A stretch of 64,000 bases of DNA. Source: Tindallia californiensis. Its GTDB lineage: Bacteria; Bacillota; Clostridia; Peptostreptococcales; Tindalliaceae. The DNA lies in contig NZ_FNPV01000010.1 in NCBI RefSeq assembly GCF_900107405.1, positions 62,001-126,000 on the forward strand. Reading direction: 5' to 3'. The position numbers were made by a program, and so were the translations under genes. The notes below the pieces were generated by a model. That model saw nothing but the letters and a program-made list of their open reading frames with translations. It was not told the DNA's origin and made no database searches. Shown here piece by piece: positions 17,929-27,668 of the stretch. Each line of letters begins with the position of its first letter. Within the stretch, counting starts at the first letter, position 1.

Positions 17929-19926
17929 ATGTCGATCAAAAAGCAGTTTCCATTAATGATTATTTTCATTCTGCTGATGAGTTTTTTAGCCGTAGGCTTT
18001 ACAGGAAGTCGAATCGTACGTCAGTTGGTGCAGGATCAACAGTACCAATTGTCGGATTCAATGGCTTCTACTTCTGTTATTGATGTGAATAACTTTATAA
18101 CCGAAAAAATGGTATACCTGGAAGAATCCGGAGAAACCGTCTTTCAGTTGATCCAAAATGACGTAGATCCTTTGGAGTATGTCACAAAGCAAACACAGCG
18201 GGATGAAGACATTATTGCTGTTTATTTCGGATATGAAGATGGAAGTGAGTTTATATCTGGAGATGGCTGGATACCTGATTCGGATTGGGACTGGACACAA
18301 CGCCCCTGGTATGTGGAGGCGGTAGAGGAAGCTTCGACCATCTTTACCTCGCCTTATATCGATGATACTACCGAAGCTATGATTATTTCCGCCGCCATGC
18401 CGGTGTATGATGATTCAAACCGCTTAATCGGGGTGGTTGGCGCCGATATTGATATTAAAACGGTGACGGCGATGATTAGTGAAGCCAATGTTTCTAAGGA
18501 TATGTCCGTATTTTTGATGGAAACCACGGGTTCCTTAGTAGCTCATCCAGATGATACGTTAATCACGGTGGATCATGTAACCCATTTGGATGAATTATAT
18601 GCTTTTCCCGATGAAAGGCTAAGAGCGGATGCAGACCGATTTTCAGTCGGTGAAAGAAATGGTGTTCGTGAATTTATGATTGCCAGCGATGTAAACCATA
18701 TTGACTGGCAGGTTATTACAACCATCGATCCTACCATTATTACCAACGAAGTTACTTCGACCCTTAGAAGTTTAGGGCTGTTATTACTAGGAATCTTTCT
18801 GGTTGCTGCTTTGATTGGATATCGAATGAGCCTTCGTATTTCCAAGCCTATAGAAGAACTTTCAAGAATGATTAGGAAATTATCTAATTATGATTTAACC
18901 ATCGAGGAAAACAGTCTTGCCAACCAATATGCCGAGCGAAAAGACGAGATTGGAGAAATTACCAAAGCATTAACAACCATGCAGACGAATCTAAGCAACC
19001 TGATTAAACGCATTTCAGAAAGCGCTGAAAATGTGGCGGCATCTTCAGAACAGCTTACGGCTACCAGTAATCAATCGGCTACAGCGGCCAATGAAGTAGC
19101 CAAAACAATAGAAGAAATAGCCCGGGGAGCAGTGGATCAGGCAAAAGATACGGAAAATGGTGCCAGTCATGTTCACGGTTTAGATCAAATGATCCAGTCT
19201 AATCAGCAATATATGCATACCCTCAACGATTCAGCCAAAAAGAGCGATGAGCTGAAGAATGAAGGGAGAGCAATGCTTCAGGAAGTAGTTACTAAAACAG
19301 AACAAAGCCGCCAGGCGACCCAGGAAGTAAATCAGGTTATTATTGAAACCAACGATAGTGCGTATCAGATTCAAAATGCCAGCACGATGATTAAAAGCAT
19401 TGCAGAACAGACGAACCTATTGGCACTGAACGCAGCGATTGAATCTGCAAGAGCTGGTGAAGCTGGCCGAGGATTTGCTGTGGTAGCTGAAGAAATTCGG
19501 AAACTGGCGGAACAATCGAATCGGTTTACAGAAGAAATAGCGTCTGTTATAGAAAAATTAACCGAAAAAACCGGCAATGCGGTTAAGACGATGGAGTCTG
19601 TTAGTGAAATAACCAAAGATCAAACTCAAGGGATCTATGAAACCAATGAGAAATTCGATGGCATTGATAAATCCATTGCCAGCATGGTGTCGGTCATCGG
19701 AGATCTTAACAAATCTGGAGAAGAAATGAATAGAAAAAAAGATGAGATCATTGCGGTTATTGAAAACCTATCGGCTGTTTCAGAAGAAAATGCGGCTGGG
19801 ACAGAAGAAGCCTCTGCTTCTGTAGAGGAGCAGACAGCGGCAATGGATCAAATTGCTAATACCAGTGAAGAACTGTCACGCCTAGCACAAGAGATGCAAG
19901 CATCTGTTTCTCAGTTTAAGATGTAG
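17929..19926 (+). CDS. Methyl-accepting chemotaxis protein with dCache sensor (1)
   Basis: A 665-residue transmembrane receptor: an N-terminal membrane helix ([18 protein letters not shown]), an extracellular double-Cache ligand domain of about 240 residues ([36 protein letters not shown]), a second membrane helix ([17 protein letters not shown]), a HAMP domain, and a long cytoplasmic coiled coil. The signalling tip has [38 protein letters not shown]. dCache domains usually bind amino acids or carboxylates. AAGGAG precedes the ATG, and GACTC/GAGTC forms a small hairpin just upstream. It is monocistronic, ending at the second copy of the 109-base repeat. Confidence 0.95.
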   Translation: MSIKKQFPLMIIFILLMSFLAVGFTGSRIVRQLVQDQQYQLSDSMASTSVIDVNNFITEKMVYLEESGETVFQLIQNDVDPLEYVTKQTQRDEDIIAVYFGYEDGSEFISGDGWIPDSDWDWTQRPWYVEAVEEASTIFTSPYIDDTTEAMIISAAMPVYDDSNRLIGVVGADIDIKTVTAMISEANVSKDMSVFLMETTGSLVAHPDDTLITVDHVTHLDELYAFPDERLRADADRFSVGERNGVREFMIASDVNHIDWQVITTIDPTIITNEVTSTLRSLGLLLLGIFLVAALIGYRMSLRISKPIEELSRMIRKLSNYDLTIEENSLANQYAERKDEIGEITKALTTMQTNLSNLIKRISESAENVAASSEQLTATSNQSATAANEVAKTIEEIARGAVDQAKDTENGASHVHGLDQMIQSNQQYMHTLNDSAKKSDELKNEGRAMLQEVVTKTEQSRQATQEVNQVIIETNDSAYQIQNASTMIKSIAEQTNLLALNAAIESARAGEAGRGFAVVAEEIRKLAEQSNRFTEEIASVIEKLTEKTGNAVKTMESVSEITKDQTQGIYETNEKFDGIDKSIASMVSVIGDLNKSGEEMNRKKDEIIAVIENLSAVSEENAAGTEEASASVEEQTAAMDQIANTSEELSRLAQEMQASVSQFKM

Positions 19927-19943
19927 CTATCTGTTTTTATCAT

Positions 19944-20052
19944 TTGACAATCAAAAATTCCCGACAACTCCCGACAACTCCTGATAGGATGTCGGGAGTT
20001 TTTTGATTAAAAAACTTTCCTTTCACGAATAAATTCCTATAAGGTATAATGA
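19944..20052 (+). repeat. 109-base repeat element, copy 2
   Basis: Identical to 10359-10467 except at one position (C at 19975). As in copy 1 it follows the stop of a plus-strand gene and ends in GGTATAATGA, so it can both terminate the receptor gene and place a -10-like box in front of the next gene. Confidence 0.85.
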
Positions 20053-20111
20053 TCATAAACAAGATTCTTAGAGGTGGTAGTCATCAGATTCTGATAAACA
20101 GGATGCTTAAG

Positions 20112-20171
20112 AAATAAGAGAAGAATAAGAGAAGAAAAAAGAGAAGAAAAAAGAGAAGAATAAGAGAAGAA
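20112..20171 (+). repeat. Purine-only tandem repeat in a gene leader
   Basis: Five near-repeats of 11-12 bases (AATAAGAGAAG or AAAAAAGAGAAG) run straight into the ribosome site AAGGAGG of the next gene. The plus strand has almost no pyrimidines for 60 bases. Confidence 0.75.
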
Positions 20172-20188
20172 AAGAAGGAGGGAACCAT

Positions 20189-20953
20189 ATGATGCAGGAA
20201 ACCTATTATTCATGGATTTTTAAGCGAAAATCCAGTAGAAAGTTTATCCAGGAAGGACTGAAAGAAGAAAGGATTCAATCCATTTTAGAAGCTATGGAAG
20301 GGCTGACACCACTGGAAAGTGATATTAAAACAGAGATTAAGATCATGGATGCAGATTCGATGAAAGGCCTGCTGGCCATAAAAGCACCACATTATGTGCT
20401 GATTTACTCTGAAGAAAAACCAAACAACTTGGAAAATGCTGGTTTTCTGTTGCAACAAGTGGATTTGATGTTATCGGCTATGGGCATTGGCTCTTGCTGG
20501 CTGGGCTTAGGAAAACCGACGGAAAAAGCAGTAGGAAAAGATGGAATGAACTATGTGATTGCACTGGCCATCGGGCCGACGGCTGAACCAGTTCATCGTC
20601 AATCAACAACCGAATTCAAACGTAAAAAACGAGAAGAGATCTATCGGGGAAATCATTTTAGCTCTGTGGTGGAAGCTCTACGACTAGCACCTTCCGCCAC
20701 AAATAGTCAGCCCTGGTTTTTGGTGGAAGAAGAAAATAACTTGCACGCCTTTTGTGTCAAAAAAGGAAAACTGAAAGCCATGTTCTACGAAGAGATTAAT
20801 CGAATCGACATGGGCATAGGACTATGCCACTTGTGGCTTGCAGGCCTGGCAGAAGGATACGAAGTACATCTCTTTCGTGAAAGGGCTGAAAAAGAACCAA
20901 CGCTTCCCAACTACGAATATACGTATTCAGCAAGTTTCAAGAAAAATAAATAA
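20189..20953 (+). CDS. Nitroreductase-family protein (TM1586-like)
   Basis: A 254-residue protein with two nitroreductase-like halves: the N-terminal RKSSRKFIQEGLKEERIQSILEAMEG and, in the second half, FSSVVEALRLAPSATNSQPWFLVEEE, the FMN-contact motif SATNSQPW of the family. GFLLQQVDLMLSAMGIGSCWLGLG and IDMGIGLCHLWLAGLAEGY are the paired helices. Such FMN enzymes reduce varied electron-poor substrates; the physiological one is unknown. AAGGAGGG precedes ATG 20189. A lipoprotein gene follows 15 bases later, so they form an operon. Confidence 0.8.
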   Translation: MMQETYYSWIFKRKSSRKFIQEGLKEERIQSILEAMEGLTPLESDIKTEIKIMDADSMKGLLAIKAPHYVLIYSEEKPNNLENAGFLLQQVDLMLSAMGIGSCWLGLGKPTEKAVGKDGMNYVIALAIGPTAEPVHRQSTTEFKRKKREEIYRGNHFSSVVEALRLAPSATNSQPWFLVEEENNLHAFCVKKGKLKAMFYEEINRIDMGIGLCHLWLAGLAEGYEVHLFRERAEKEPTLPNYEYTYSASFKKNK

Positions 20954-20968
20954 AGCTGGAGGAATATC

Positions 20969-22375
20969 ATGAAAAAACGTTTATGGATAGGAATCACAAT
21001 CCTTCTTTTTACCACTGGATGCCAACCAACAGAACCAACAGAACCAACAGAACCAGTTTCTACAGAGCAGGAGACAGTAATAAGCGAAGAAGCACCAGGA
21101 GGCTTCAGCCCGGATTTGATGGAGAAATGGGAACAGGTGCTGGAGCAGCAAGAAAACAGTGCAGCGGCTATAGGCCTTTTTATCAGAGAACATGGTGCCG
21201 AAGCATCGGCACAGGAAATGGAAATGATGATCGAAAAACTGGTACTGCATCAGGCTGGCTTGAAGAATCGCTTTCATCAAAAAATTTATTCCCAGGCCTA
21301 TATGGAAGCCTTAAATCAAACCATGGGAGGAAAGTTAACACCAGAAAAGATAGTAGACATTGAAGAGGAAGAGGTTAAGAGGGATTATCAGGAATTGGTG
21401 GATGCCTACTTGACGGTGGTTCGATACGGAGATACTCCAGCGGTAGAAACCGACTGGGAAGCCCTGAAACAGTACGAAGAGGCTGTAACCCAAAGGTTTT
21501 CCCGTTGGATTATACTAAAGGATAAAATGCAAAATCATCGATATGGCAGACAAGATACAAACTACGAAGAAATCATCCAAGATATGATCGAAACAGAAAA
21601 AATGATTCAATCCAAAGAAGTTTCCTTCCTAACCTGGCAGTTAAAGCAGCTTTATAATCGTCAGATAGCCGCCTTATTTGTTGGGCCGGAAGGCAGTTAT
21701 ATGGAAACCTTTATTCATCAAGACAACGAGCTATATCAGCTATTGGTCAATAATGCATCAGCGTATCCGGATAGCGGATTTGCCAAGTTGGTACAATCCC
21801 TGGAAGAAGCAGAAGCTACGGACAGCATGACATTATATGAGATCATCGAAAATGTTCATATCTTTGGGGTAAACGGATCGGCTCAAATCGTGAAAGAACC
21901 TATAGAGGGAGGAGAATCCCTTGGGGATCTTAGGTATCTTCATTTTCCTCAGGATCAAGAAAAGGAAAAAGCCGTCAATCACTTGATTAATGAGATCGCA
22001 AGTTCTATGGATCTGCCAGAAGAAGCCATTATGGCTAATTCTTTTTACTTTATGAATGATCATTTCTTAAGTTTTTCCATCTCTGCAACCTATACAACGG
22101 AAGAGGGTGCATATCAATTTAAGGAAGAATTTGTCACCATTGATTTGGAGGGATTAGAAAGAGAAAACCTGAAAAACATGTTGGAAGGAGAGGGAGTAAC
22201 CGTAGCCTTATCCGATATTGTGGACACAGCACCCGAAGATATTGATCAGTTTGTCATAGGTGGATCCGGACTTCACTTAAAATGGCAGGAAGAAGAACAG
22301 GAAAATGATACCTATAAGCGGTTGTGGTTTTCGGAACTGGAAAAGCATATGAGTCTGGATAAGTTATTTCAGTAA
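20969..22375 (+). CDS. Hypothetical lipoprotein with TEP repeats
   Basis: A 468-residue exported protein. The signal peptide MKKRLWIGITILLFTTGCQP ends in a lipobox (TTGC), followed by a short PTEPTEPTEPV repeat, the spacer often seen after the lipid anchor. The remainder is acidic and mostly helical with no motif I recognise. It is the second gene of an operon with the nitroreductase-like gene. Function unknown. Confidence 0.7.
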   Translation: MKKRLWIGITILLFTTGCQPTEPTEPTEPVSTEQETVISEEAPGGFSPDLMEKWEQVLEQQENSAAAIGLFIREHGAEASAQEMEMMIEKLVLHQAGLKNRFHQKIYSQAYMEALNQTMGGKLTPEKIVDIEEEEVKRDYQELVDAYLTVVRYGDTPAVETDWEALKQYEEAVTQRFSRWIILKDKMQNHRYGRQDTNYEEIIQDMIETEKMIQSKEVSFLTWQLKQLYNRQIAALFVGPEGSYMETFIHQDNELYQLLVNNASAYPDSGFAKLVQSLEEAEATDSMTLYEIIENVHIFGVNGSAQIVKEPIEGGESLGDLRYLHFPQDQEKEKAVNHLINEIASSMDLPEEAIMANSFYFMNDHFLSFSISATYTTEEGAYQFKEEFVTIDLEGLERENLKNMLEGEGVTVALSDIVDTAPEDIDQFVIGGSGLHLKWQEEEQENDTYKRLWFSELEKHMSLDKLFQ

Positions 22376-22392
22376 TGGACTCTTTAGAACCT

Positions 22393-23163
22393 TTAAAATA
22401 GCCCTATCTTTAAAGATTCGGCTATTTTTTTGGTTTCGGAATGGACTGGGTTTGAAAAAATAGTTTGTGTGGATCCTTGTTCAAGGATACGACCCTCTTT
22501 CATGATTAAAAGATGATCACTGATAGCGTTTATCAGATGAATATCATGAGTGATAAACAGCATGGAAAGGGAAAACTCCCGTTGTATTTTTTGCAATAAC
22601 TGAATCATCTGCGCCTGTACAGAAACATCCAGCATGGACGTGGGTTCATCAAGAATCAGCAACTCTGGTTGTAAAGATAAGGCTCTTAGGAGTGCCACCC
22701 GCTGAATTTGCCCACCGCTGACCTGATGTGGATATCGGGATAAAATGTCTTCTGTCAGACCAAAGAAGGCCAGGCTTTCCCGAATCTTTTGGACAGCTTC
22801 TCTTTCCGGGAGGATTCGATGGAGGCGAAAAGGTTCTTTTAGGCTTTCAAGAATTTTTTTCTTAGGGTTTAAGGCTGTATCCGGATGCTGAAAAACCATC
22901 TGGATTTTTCTTCTGTAGGGGAGCCACTCTCTAAAACTGAGTTGGTTAAGGGATACGTCTTGGTATACAATATGGCCGCTGTCAATGGGTTGAAGACCGG
23001 CAATGCATCTGGCTAAAGTGGACTTTCCGCAACCGCTTTTACCGACCAATCCGGTGGTTTTTTTGGCATGAAGGGAAAAAGAGACTTCTTGGACCGGTGT
23101 GATTTTTTGAGAAAAAGGCCAGCTGCGACCATAGGTCTTTGTAACGTTTGTTAATTTAAGCAT
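22393..23163 (-). CDS. Nickel/peptide-type ABC importer, ATPase (OppF/NikE-like)
   Basis: A 256-residue ABC ATPase: Walker A GKSGCGKS (about 37), Q-loop VFQHPDTALNPKKK, signature VSGGQIQRVALLRAL, Walker B LLILDEPTSMLDVS and the switch His in LLFITHDIHLI. It energises import together with the neighbouring ATPase. It lacks the long C-terminal oligopeptide-binding extension of OppF, as NikE does. Its start overlaps the upstream ATPase gene by 8 bases. It is the last gene of the riboswitch-controlled operon. Confidence 0.92.
   Translation of the reverse strand: MLKLTNVTKTYGRSWPFSQKITPVQEVSFSLHAKKTTGLVGKSGCGKSTLARCIAGLQPIDSGHIVYQDVSLNQLSFREWLPYRRKIQMVFQHPDTALNPKKKILESLKEPFRLHRILPEREAVQKIRESLAFFGLTEDILSRYPHQVSGGQIQRVALLRALSLQPELLILDEPTSMLDVSVQAQMIQLLQKIQREFSLSMLFITHDIHLINAISDHLLIMKEGRILEQGSTQTIFSNPVHSETKKIAESLKIGLF
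22396..22432 (+). terminator. Intrinsic terminator inside the end of the convergent gene
   Basis: AAATAGCC and GGCTATTT with a following T-run terminate the plus-strand operon. The same bases encode the C-terminus of the minus-strand ATPase. Confidence 0.7.
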
Positions 23164-24088
23164 ATAAGAAGCATCTCACTTTCCGGTGGTTTACAGAAAA
23201 TAACGGTGGTTTTTCCTGTTGGCACAGAGGCTTTTTGTGTGGACATCGAGGGTGAAAAGCACATCCTGTCGGTAAATGGATTAAACTGGGTGGCATGCCG
23301 GGAATGGGTGTCAATGTTTTATAAGGTTGGGCTTCAATAAATCCTTTTGTATAAGGATGAAAGGGTTGGGAAAAAAGATCCTGTGTCCGTCCGGATTCCA
23401 CGATTTCGCCAGCATATAAAACCAGCAGATGGTCGGCAATATGATTGGCAAAAATCAGGTCATGGGTAATCAGTAAAAAGCCGATATGGGTATCTTGCTT
23501 CATTTGCTGGAAAATATGATATACCTCATGGCGAAGCAGTACATCTAAGCCTTTGGTAGGCTCGTCGGCAATGATAAATTCTGGTTGTCGGATGGTTGCG
23601 GCGGCGGCTAAAATTCGTTGCTTCATTCCACCGCTTAGCTGAAAAGGGTAAGCATCCGCCACTCTTTCCGGATCTGTGAAATGATATCGTTTTAGTTCTT
23701 CAAGGATACCAGCTTTAAGATTTTGGCGATGCTTCCCAGCTACTACTTCCCGAAGCTGTCTTTTGATCTTGAGAAGTGGGTTCAGGGAGGTATCAGGATT
23801 TTGAGGAATAAGAGCTATTTTTTGTCCTCGTATTTTTCGAATTTCAGAAGCTTTCATCATAAGAAGGTTTTGGTTTTCATAGAAAGCTTCGCCGGAAACC
23901 AGGCTATTCTCAGGCAGTAGTTGAAGAAGGGAAAGTCCCAGCACGGATTTTCCGCTGCCTGTTTCACCTATCATTGCGGTGACGCTGCCTTTTTCGAAAG
24001 ACATGGATAAATGGTTAACGGCTTTTACCAGCCCTTCTTTTGTTTGAAATGCCACCTGTAGATGGTTTACGTCAATACGGTTATTCAT
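23156..24088 (-). CDS. Nickel/peptide-type ABC importer, ATPase (OppD/DppD-like)
   Basis: A 310-residue ATPase: Walker A GETGSGKS (about 41), Q-loop LIPQNPDTSLNP, signature LSGGMKQRILAAA, Walker B FIIADEPTKGLDV, switch FLLITHDLIFANHI. The C-terminal segment PTGCAFHPRCPHKKPLCQQEKPPL, with its three cysteines, is the oligopeptide/dipeptide C-terminal domain, in some members an Fe-S site. It lies 15 bases after the permease gene in the same operon. Confidence 0.92.
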   Translation of the reverse strand: MNNRIDVNHLQVAFQTKEGLVKAVNHLSMSFEKGSVTAMIGETGSGKSVLGLSLLQLLPENSLVSGEAFYENQNLLMMKASEIRKIRGQKIALIPQNPDTSLNPLLKIKRQLREVVAGKHRQNLKAGILEELKRYHFTDPERVADAYPFQLSGGMKQRILAAAATIRQPEFIIADEPTKGLDVLLRHEVYHIFQQMKQDTHIGFLLITHDLIFANHIADHLLVLYAGEIVESGRTQDLFSQPFHPYTKGFIEAQPYKTLTPIPGMPPSLIHLPTGCAFHPRCPHKKPLCQQEKPPLFSVNHRKVRCFLYA

Positions 24089-24103
24089 CAGATCTCAGCC
24101 TTT

Positions 24104-24940
24104 CTAAAGAAAGGGTTGATCCTTTCTTTCGGAGGTATCAAAAAAGTCTCGAAGTGCATCGCCCAACAGATTGACAGAGAAGCAAAATCCAATGATAAAA
24201 ATGCCAGGAAAGTACATCAGATGAGGGTCGGTACGCATATAGGTTTTTGCATCAAAGATCATGACACCCCAGTCTGGCTGAGGTGGTTGAAGGCCTAAAC
24301 CCAGATAGCTTAAAGAGGCAATCGCAATAATGGTTCGGCCGACCTGAGCGGTAAAAAGCACCATAAAAGGGCCAATAATGGTGGGCAGGATATGCCTGAA
24401 AATAATATACCCATGACCAGCACCAAGGACTCGAAGACCTTCCACAAAACTTTCTTCTCGTATTTTTAAGATTTCAGCTCGCACCACTCTAGAAAAGTCG
24501 GCCCAGGAAACAATTAAGCTGGCGATTAAGATACTCTGGAAGCCGGGTCCTAATATGCCAGCAATAGCCAGCATAAAGCTTAGAGGAGGCAAACTCTGAA
24601 AAATCTTTACAAAAATCTGAATGATTTCGTCCAGCCATTTACCAAAATAACCACCAAGAATTCCAAAAAACAAACCAATGATCATGGTGCCACTGGAAGC
24701 GACGGTGGCTAAAATCATAGAAGTTCTGCCGCCATAAATAATGCGGCTAAGCACATCCCGTCCCATGGCATCTGTACCCATCAGATGCTCCTTCGAAGGA
24801 GGTTGTAAGCGATTACTCATATCCACTTGTACCGGATCGTAAGGAGCAATCCATTCAGCGGTGATGCTCATCAGAATGAGTAAAAGGAGAAAAAGGATTC
24901 CCAAAGAATTCATCCATTTTCCAAAGGTGTTTTGCTTCAT
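24104..24940 (-). CDS. Nickel/peptide-type ABC importer, permease (DppC/NikC-like)
   Basis: A 278-residue permease with an N-terminal membrane helix, the linker GTDAMGRDVLSRIIYGGRTSM, and the EAA coupling region EGLRVLGAGHGYIIFRHILP (about 170). Five or six membrane segments are visible, as in NikC and DppC. ATG 24940 overlaps the stop of the other permease gene by four bases. Confidence 0.92.
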   Translation of the reverse strand: MKQNTFGKWMNSLGILFLLLLILMSITAEWIAPYDPVQVDMSNRLQPPSKEHLMGTDAMGRDVLSRIIYGGRTSMILATVASSGTMIIGLFFGILGGYFGKWLDEIIQIFVKIFQSLPPLSFMLAIAGILGPGFQSILIASLIVSWADFSRVVRAEILKIREESFVEGLRVLGAGHGYIIFRHILPTIIGPFMVLFTAQVGRTIIAIASLSYLGLGLQPPQPDWGVMIFDAKTYMRTDPHLMYFPGIFIIGFCFSVNLLGDALRDFFDTSERKDQPFL

Positions 24941-25890
24941 CCTTGATCACCACCAAGGCGAATTCGTGGATCAATGAGGATATAGGAAAGATCAATCAAC
25001 AGGTTAAAAAGGACATAAACTACACCAGTAAAAAGGACATAGGCCTGAATCACAGGATAGTCCATGCTCATAATCCCTTCTATGGCATAACGGCCAACAC
25101 CGGGAATGGCAAAAATGGTTTCTACAATGGCGGATCCACCGAGGATACTACCAAAATAGTTGCCAATAATGGTTATGACAGGAAGTAGAGAATTTCGTAA
25201 AGCATGCCGGTAAAGCACAAAAGCTTTGGTTAGTCCTTTGGCATGGGCATTTAAGATATAATTTTTATGCAACACTTCCAGTAAGGTTGCCCGATTGACA
25301 CGCATAATCACCCCACTGGTTCCGAAAGCTAGTACCAAGGAAGGAATGATCAAGTGGGAAAATGTCCCATAGCCACTGGTAGGCAGCCAACGCAGATGAA
25401 CAGAAAAGAACATCATGAGCAGAATGGCGGCCAAAAATCCGGGGGTTGAAATGAGAAGCAGGCTGAAGAGCCTGCCTATATGGTCAAACCAGCTATGTTG
25501 ATAGACGGCCATGAGAACCGCCAAAGGAATCGAAAGAAAGATGACCAGGAGAAGGGCTGAAATGGACAAGGCCAAGGTTTTAGGCAGTCGATCCCGGAAT
25601 TCTTCAGCAATGGGGATGTTCGTCATAAAAGAGGTACCAAGATCTCCCTGAAGAATCCCCCCGATCCATTGCTGGTATTGTTTGCCTAATGACTGGTCAA
25701 GGCCCAGTTCTATTCTTTTTACGTCAATTTCCTCCTGAGTAGGGGTACTCACTCCGTCGGCACTTAAAGCCTCCCGGGCCGGGTCACCTAAAGCGACCAC
25801 GCCCAGCAGGAAGGCAATTACCGAAACTCCGATTAAAACCGGCAGGGCCAATACTATTTTTTTCAAAGCATAAGGAAGGGCATAGGTCAT
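24937..25890 (-). CDS. Nickel/peptide-type ABC importer, permease (DppB/NikB-like)
   Basis: A 317-residue permease. It opens LPYALKKIVLALPVLIGVSVIAFLLG, has the family periplasmic segment LGLDQSLGKQYQQWIGGILQGDLGTSF, and the EAA region NAHAKGLTKAFVLYRHALRNSLLPV. Six membrane segments are expected. It is separated from the binding-protein gene by only two bases, so all five genes are one transcription unit. Confidence 0.92.
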   Translation of the reverse strand: MTYALPYALKKIVLALPVLIGVSVIAFLLGVVALGDPAREALSADGVSTPTQEEIDVKRIELGLDQSLGKQYQQWIGGILQGDLGTSFMTNIPIAEEFRDRLPKTLALSISALLLVIFLSIPLAVLMAVYQHSWFDHIGRLFSLLLISTPGFLAAILLMMFFSVHLRWLPTSGYGTFSHLIIPSLVLAFGTSGVIMRVNRATLLEVLHKNYILNAHAKGLTKAFVLYRHALRNSLLPVITIIGNYFGSILGGSAIVETIFAIPGVGRYAIEGIMSMDYPVIQAYVLFTGVVYVLFNLLIDLSYILIDPRIRLGGDQG

Positions 25891-25892
25891 GG

Positions 25893-27503
25893 CTATCTCC
25901 AGGAAATGCCGGGTAAATCCACTCCATAAACGGTAGCTTCATAATTTTTAAGGGATTTATGATGCGGTGCCAAGGTTACATCATGAAACATCGGCAGGGT
26001 GGAAATATCTTCGGCAGAAATGGTTTGTAATTCATTAACGGCTTCTTTGATGAGATCCAGCTCTGTTTCAACAGCTAGCTGAGCCAGCAATTCATCTACA
26101 CGTTCATTGGAAAAACCCAAACTATAAGCAATATTGGTACTTCCTTCACTGTGCATAAATCGGTTAAAAATGGTCATTGGGTTTAGATCTGGCAATCCTT
26201 GAATATGCAAAGAGATATCAAAGTCTCCCTGTGACTGACGCTCTCGAAAAGCGGCACCATCCATGATGCTGATGCTGGAAGGCAAGCCAAGTTCCGATAA
26301 GACGGATTGCAGGTATTCCGCCTGTTCTTTATAAGGGTACCGGTCTAAGGCCCAGGAAGGAACAATAATTTCAAGTTCCGGTGTTTGATCACCAAGGACT
26401 TCTGTGACCAAGGTCTTGGCTTTTTCTGGATCATAGACTGGAGAAATGGGTTTAGCAAAGGGAGAAGCGGCGTTGAGAATGTTGACGGTAGGTTCTGGAT
26501 AACCGTTATAAAACTCTTGCACCAGCAGTTCTCGGTCAATGGCTAAACTAAGGGCTTTTTTCATCTTCGGATCATTAAAAGGAAACCGTGTTCCATTACA
26601 AGACAAGTAATGAGAAATGGTTGATGGCTGGTAAGAAAGGGCAAAACGATCATCGTCCAATAACTGTTTGGTTAATTCTGGTGTTAAAGCGCCCAAATCT
26701 AAAACGCCCATGATTTCTTCGGCTTTTAAGGCAGCAAATCGAGTCTGTGGATCTGGAATAATTCGAATTTGAATATTTTTCACCTGAGCTTTTTCGCCAT
26801 AATAATCTTCGTTGGCTTCCAGCTTTACATATTGGTTCCTTTCATGTTCCACCAGCCTGAAAGGACCTGTTCCCTGAGCAATCGTCGTAAAATCCGTTGT
26901 TTCGTCAAAGGAATCCGGACTATACATGGCACTGCCAAAATTAGCCATATTATAAGGAAGCAAGGCAAAAGGTTCTGAGAAAATCATTTTCACCTGATGG
27001 TCCTCTATTTTTTCGATGGATTCAAAATGGGGATATACAGCATCGAAATGGAAGGTGTAGAAGGAGGAACTTTTTCCATGCATGTTTGAATAGCGATCAT
27101 AATTGGCAATGACCGCATCCGCGTCAAAAGAATGACCGTCATGAAAAGTGACACCTTCCTTTAGGTGAAAAATCCATTCCGTAGCATCTTCGTTGCGTTC
27201 CCAATGGGTTGCCAGCTTAGGAGCTGGTTGCTGATCGGGTCCGATGGCTACCAGAGGTTCCCATACGGATAAAATGGAGCTCATGTAAAAAGCATCCTCC
27301 GGACCTGGGGCGACATCTCTTGGACCAGCCAACACAACCTCTTTTTCATAGAGATCCTTTTCAACTTCCTGAGTGAGTTCAACTTCCTGTGAGGTATCCG
27401 AATCAGCATCCGTTGATCCGCCATGGCATCCGGCTAAGAGTAAAAAGCTCATAAGCCCGAGAAACATCACGGTCCATAATATTTCTTTTCTTTGTTTCAT
27501 CAT
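25893..27503 (-). CDS. ABC importer substrate-binding lipoprotein (SBP_bac_5, NikA-like), cobalamin-riboswitch controlled
   Basis: A 536-residue exported binding protein with lipobox LLLAGCHG. It has the SBP_bac_5 pattern: VWEPLVAIGPDQQPAPKLATHWERNEDATEWIFHLKEGVTFHDG, GTGPFRLVEHERNQYVKLEANEDYYG and FNDPKMKKALSLAIDRELLV. The family includes peptide, nickel and metal-chelate binders. The cobalamin riboswitch just upstream makes cobalt, a cobalt chelate or a corrinoid precursor the best guess; peptides remain possible. First gene of the operon. Confidence 0.88.
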   Translation of the reverse strand: MMKQRKEILWTVMFLGLMSFLLLAGCHGGSTDADSDTSQEVELTQEVEKDLYEKEVVLAGPRDVAPGPEDAFYMSSILSVWEPLVAIGPDQQPAPKLATHWERNEDATEWIFHLKEGVTFHDGHSFDADAVIANYDRYSNMHGKSSSFYTFHFDAVYPHFESIEKIEDHQVKMIFSEPFALLPYNMANFGSAMYSPDSFDETTDFTTIAQGTGPFRLVEHERNQYVKLEANEDYYGEKAQVKNIQIRIIPDPQTRFAALKAEEIMGVLDLGALTPELTKQLLDDDRFALSYQPSTISHYLSCNGTRFPFNDPKMKKALSLAIDRELLVQEFYNGYPEPTVNILNAASPFAKPISPVYDPEKAKTLVTEVLGDQTPELEIIVPSWALDRYPYKEQAEYLQSVLSELGLPSSISIMDGAAFRERQSQGDFDISLHIQGLPDLNPMTIFNRFMHSEGSTNIAYSLGFSNERVDELLAQLAVETELDLIKEAVNELQTISAEDISTLPMFHDVTLAPHHKSLKNYEATVYGVDLPGISWR

Positions 27504-27565
27504 GGTACATTCCCTTCTTTCGTCTTTTTTTCTCTTTTTAAGAGTGGAGATGGAGGATGCTACTA

Positions 27566-27599
27566 CATGCTAAGGGCATCAAAAAAGCCCCTTAGCATG
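27566..27599 (-). other. Long hairpin between riboswitch and binding-protein gene
   Basis: CATGCTAAGGGC and GCCCCTTAGCATG pair around a loop containing six T on the minus strand. There is no trailing T-run, so it may stabilise or process the mRNA rather than terminate it. Confidence 0.6.
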
Positions 27600-27633
27600 G
27601 CTACTAAGAGACTTTCTCATCTTAAGTCTTCCT

Positions 27634-27660
27634 AAAAAAAACGCAAAGGTTCTGCGTCGT
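27634..27660 (-). terminator. Riboswitch expression-platform terminator
   Basis: On the minus strand ACGCA and TGCGT form a short stem followed by eight T, a few bases after the aptamer. This would stop transcription when cobalamin is bound. Confidence 0.7.
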
Positions 27661-27668
27661 CTTTTTCA

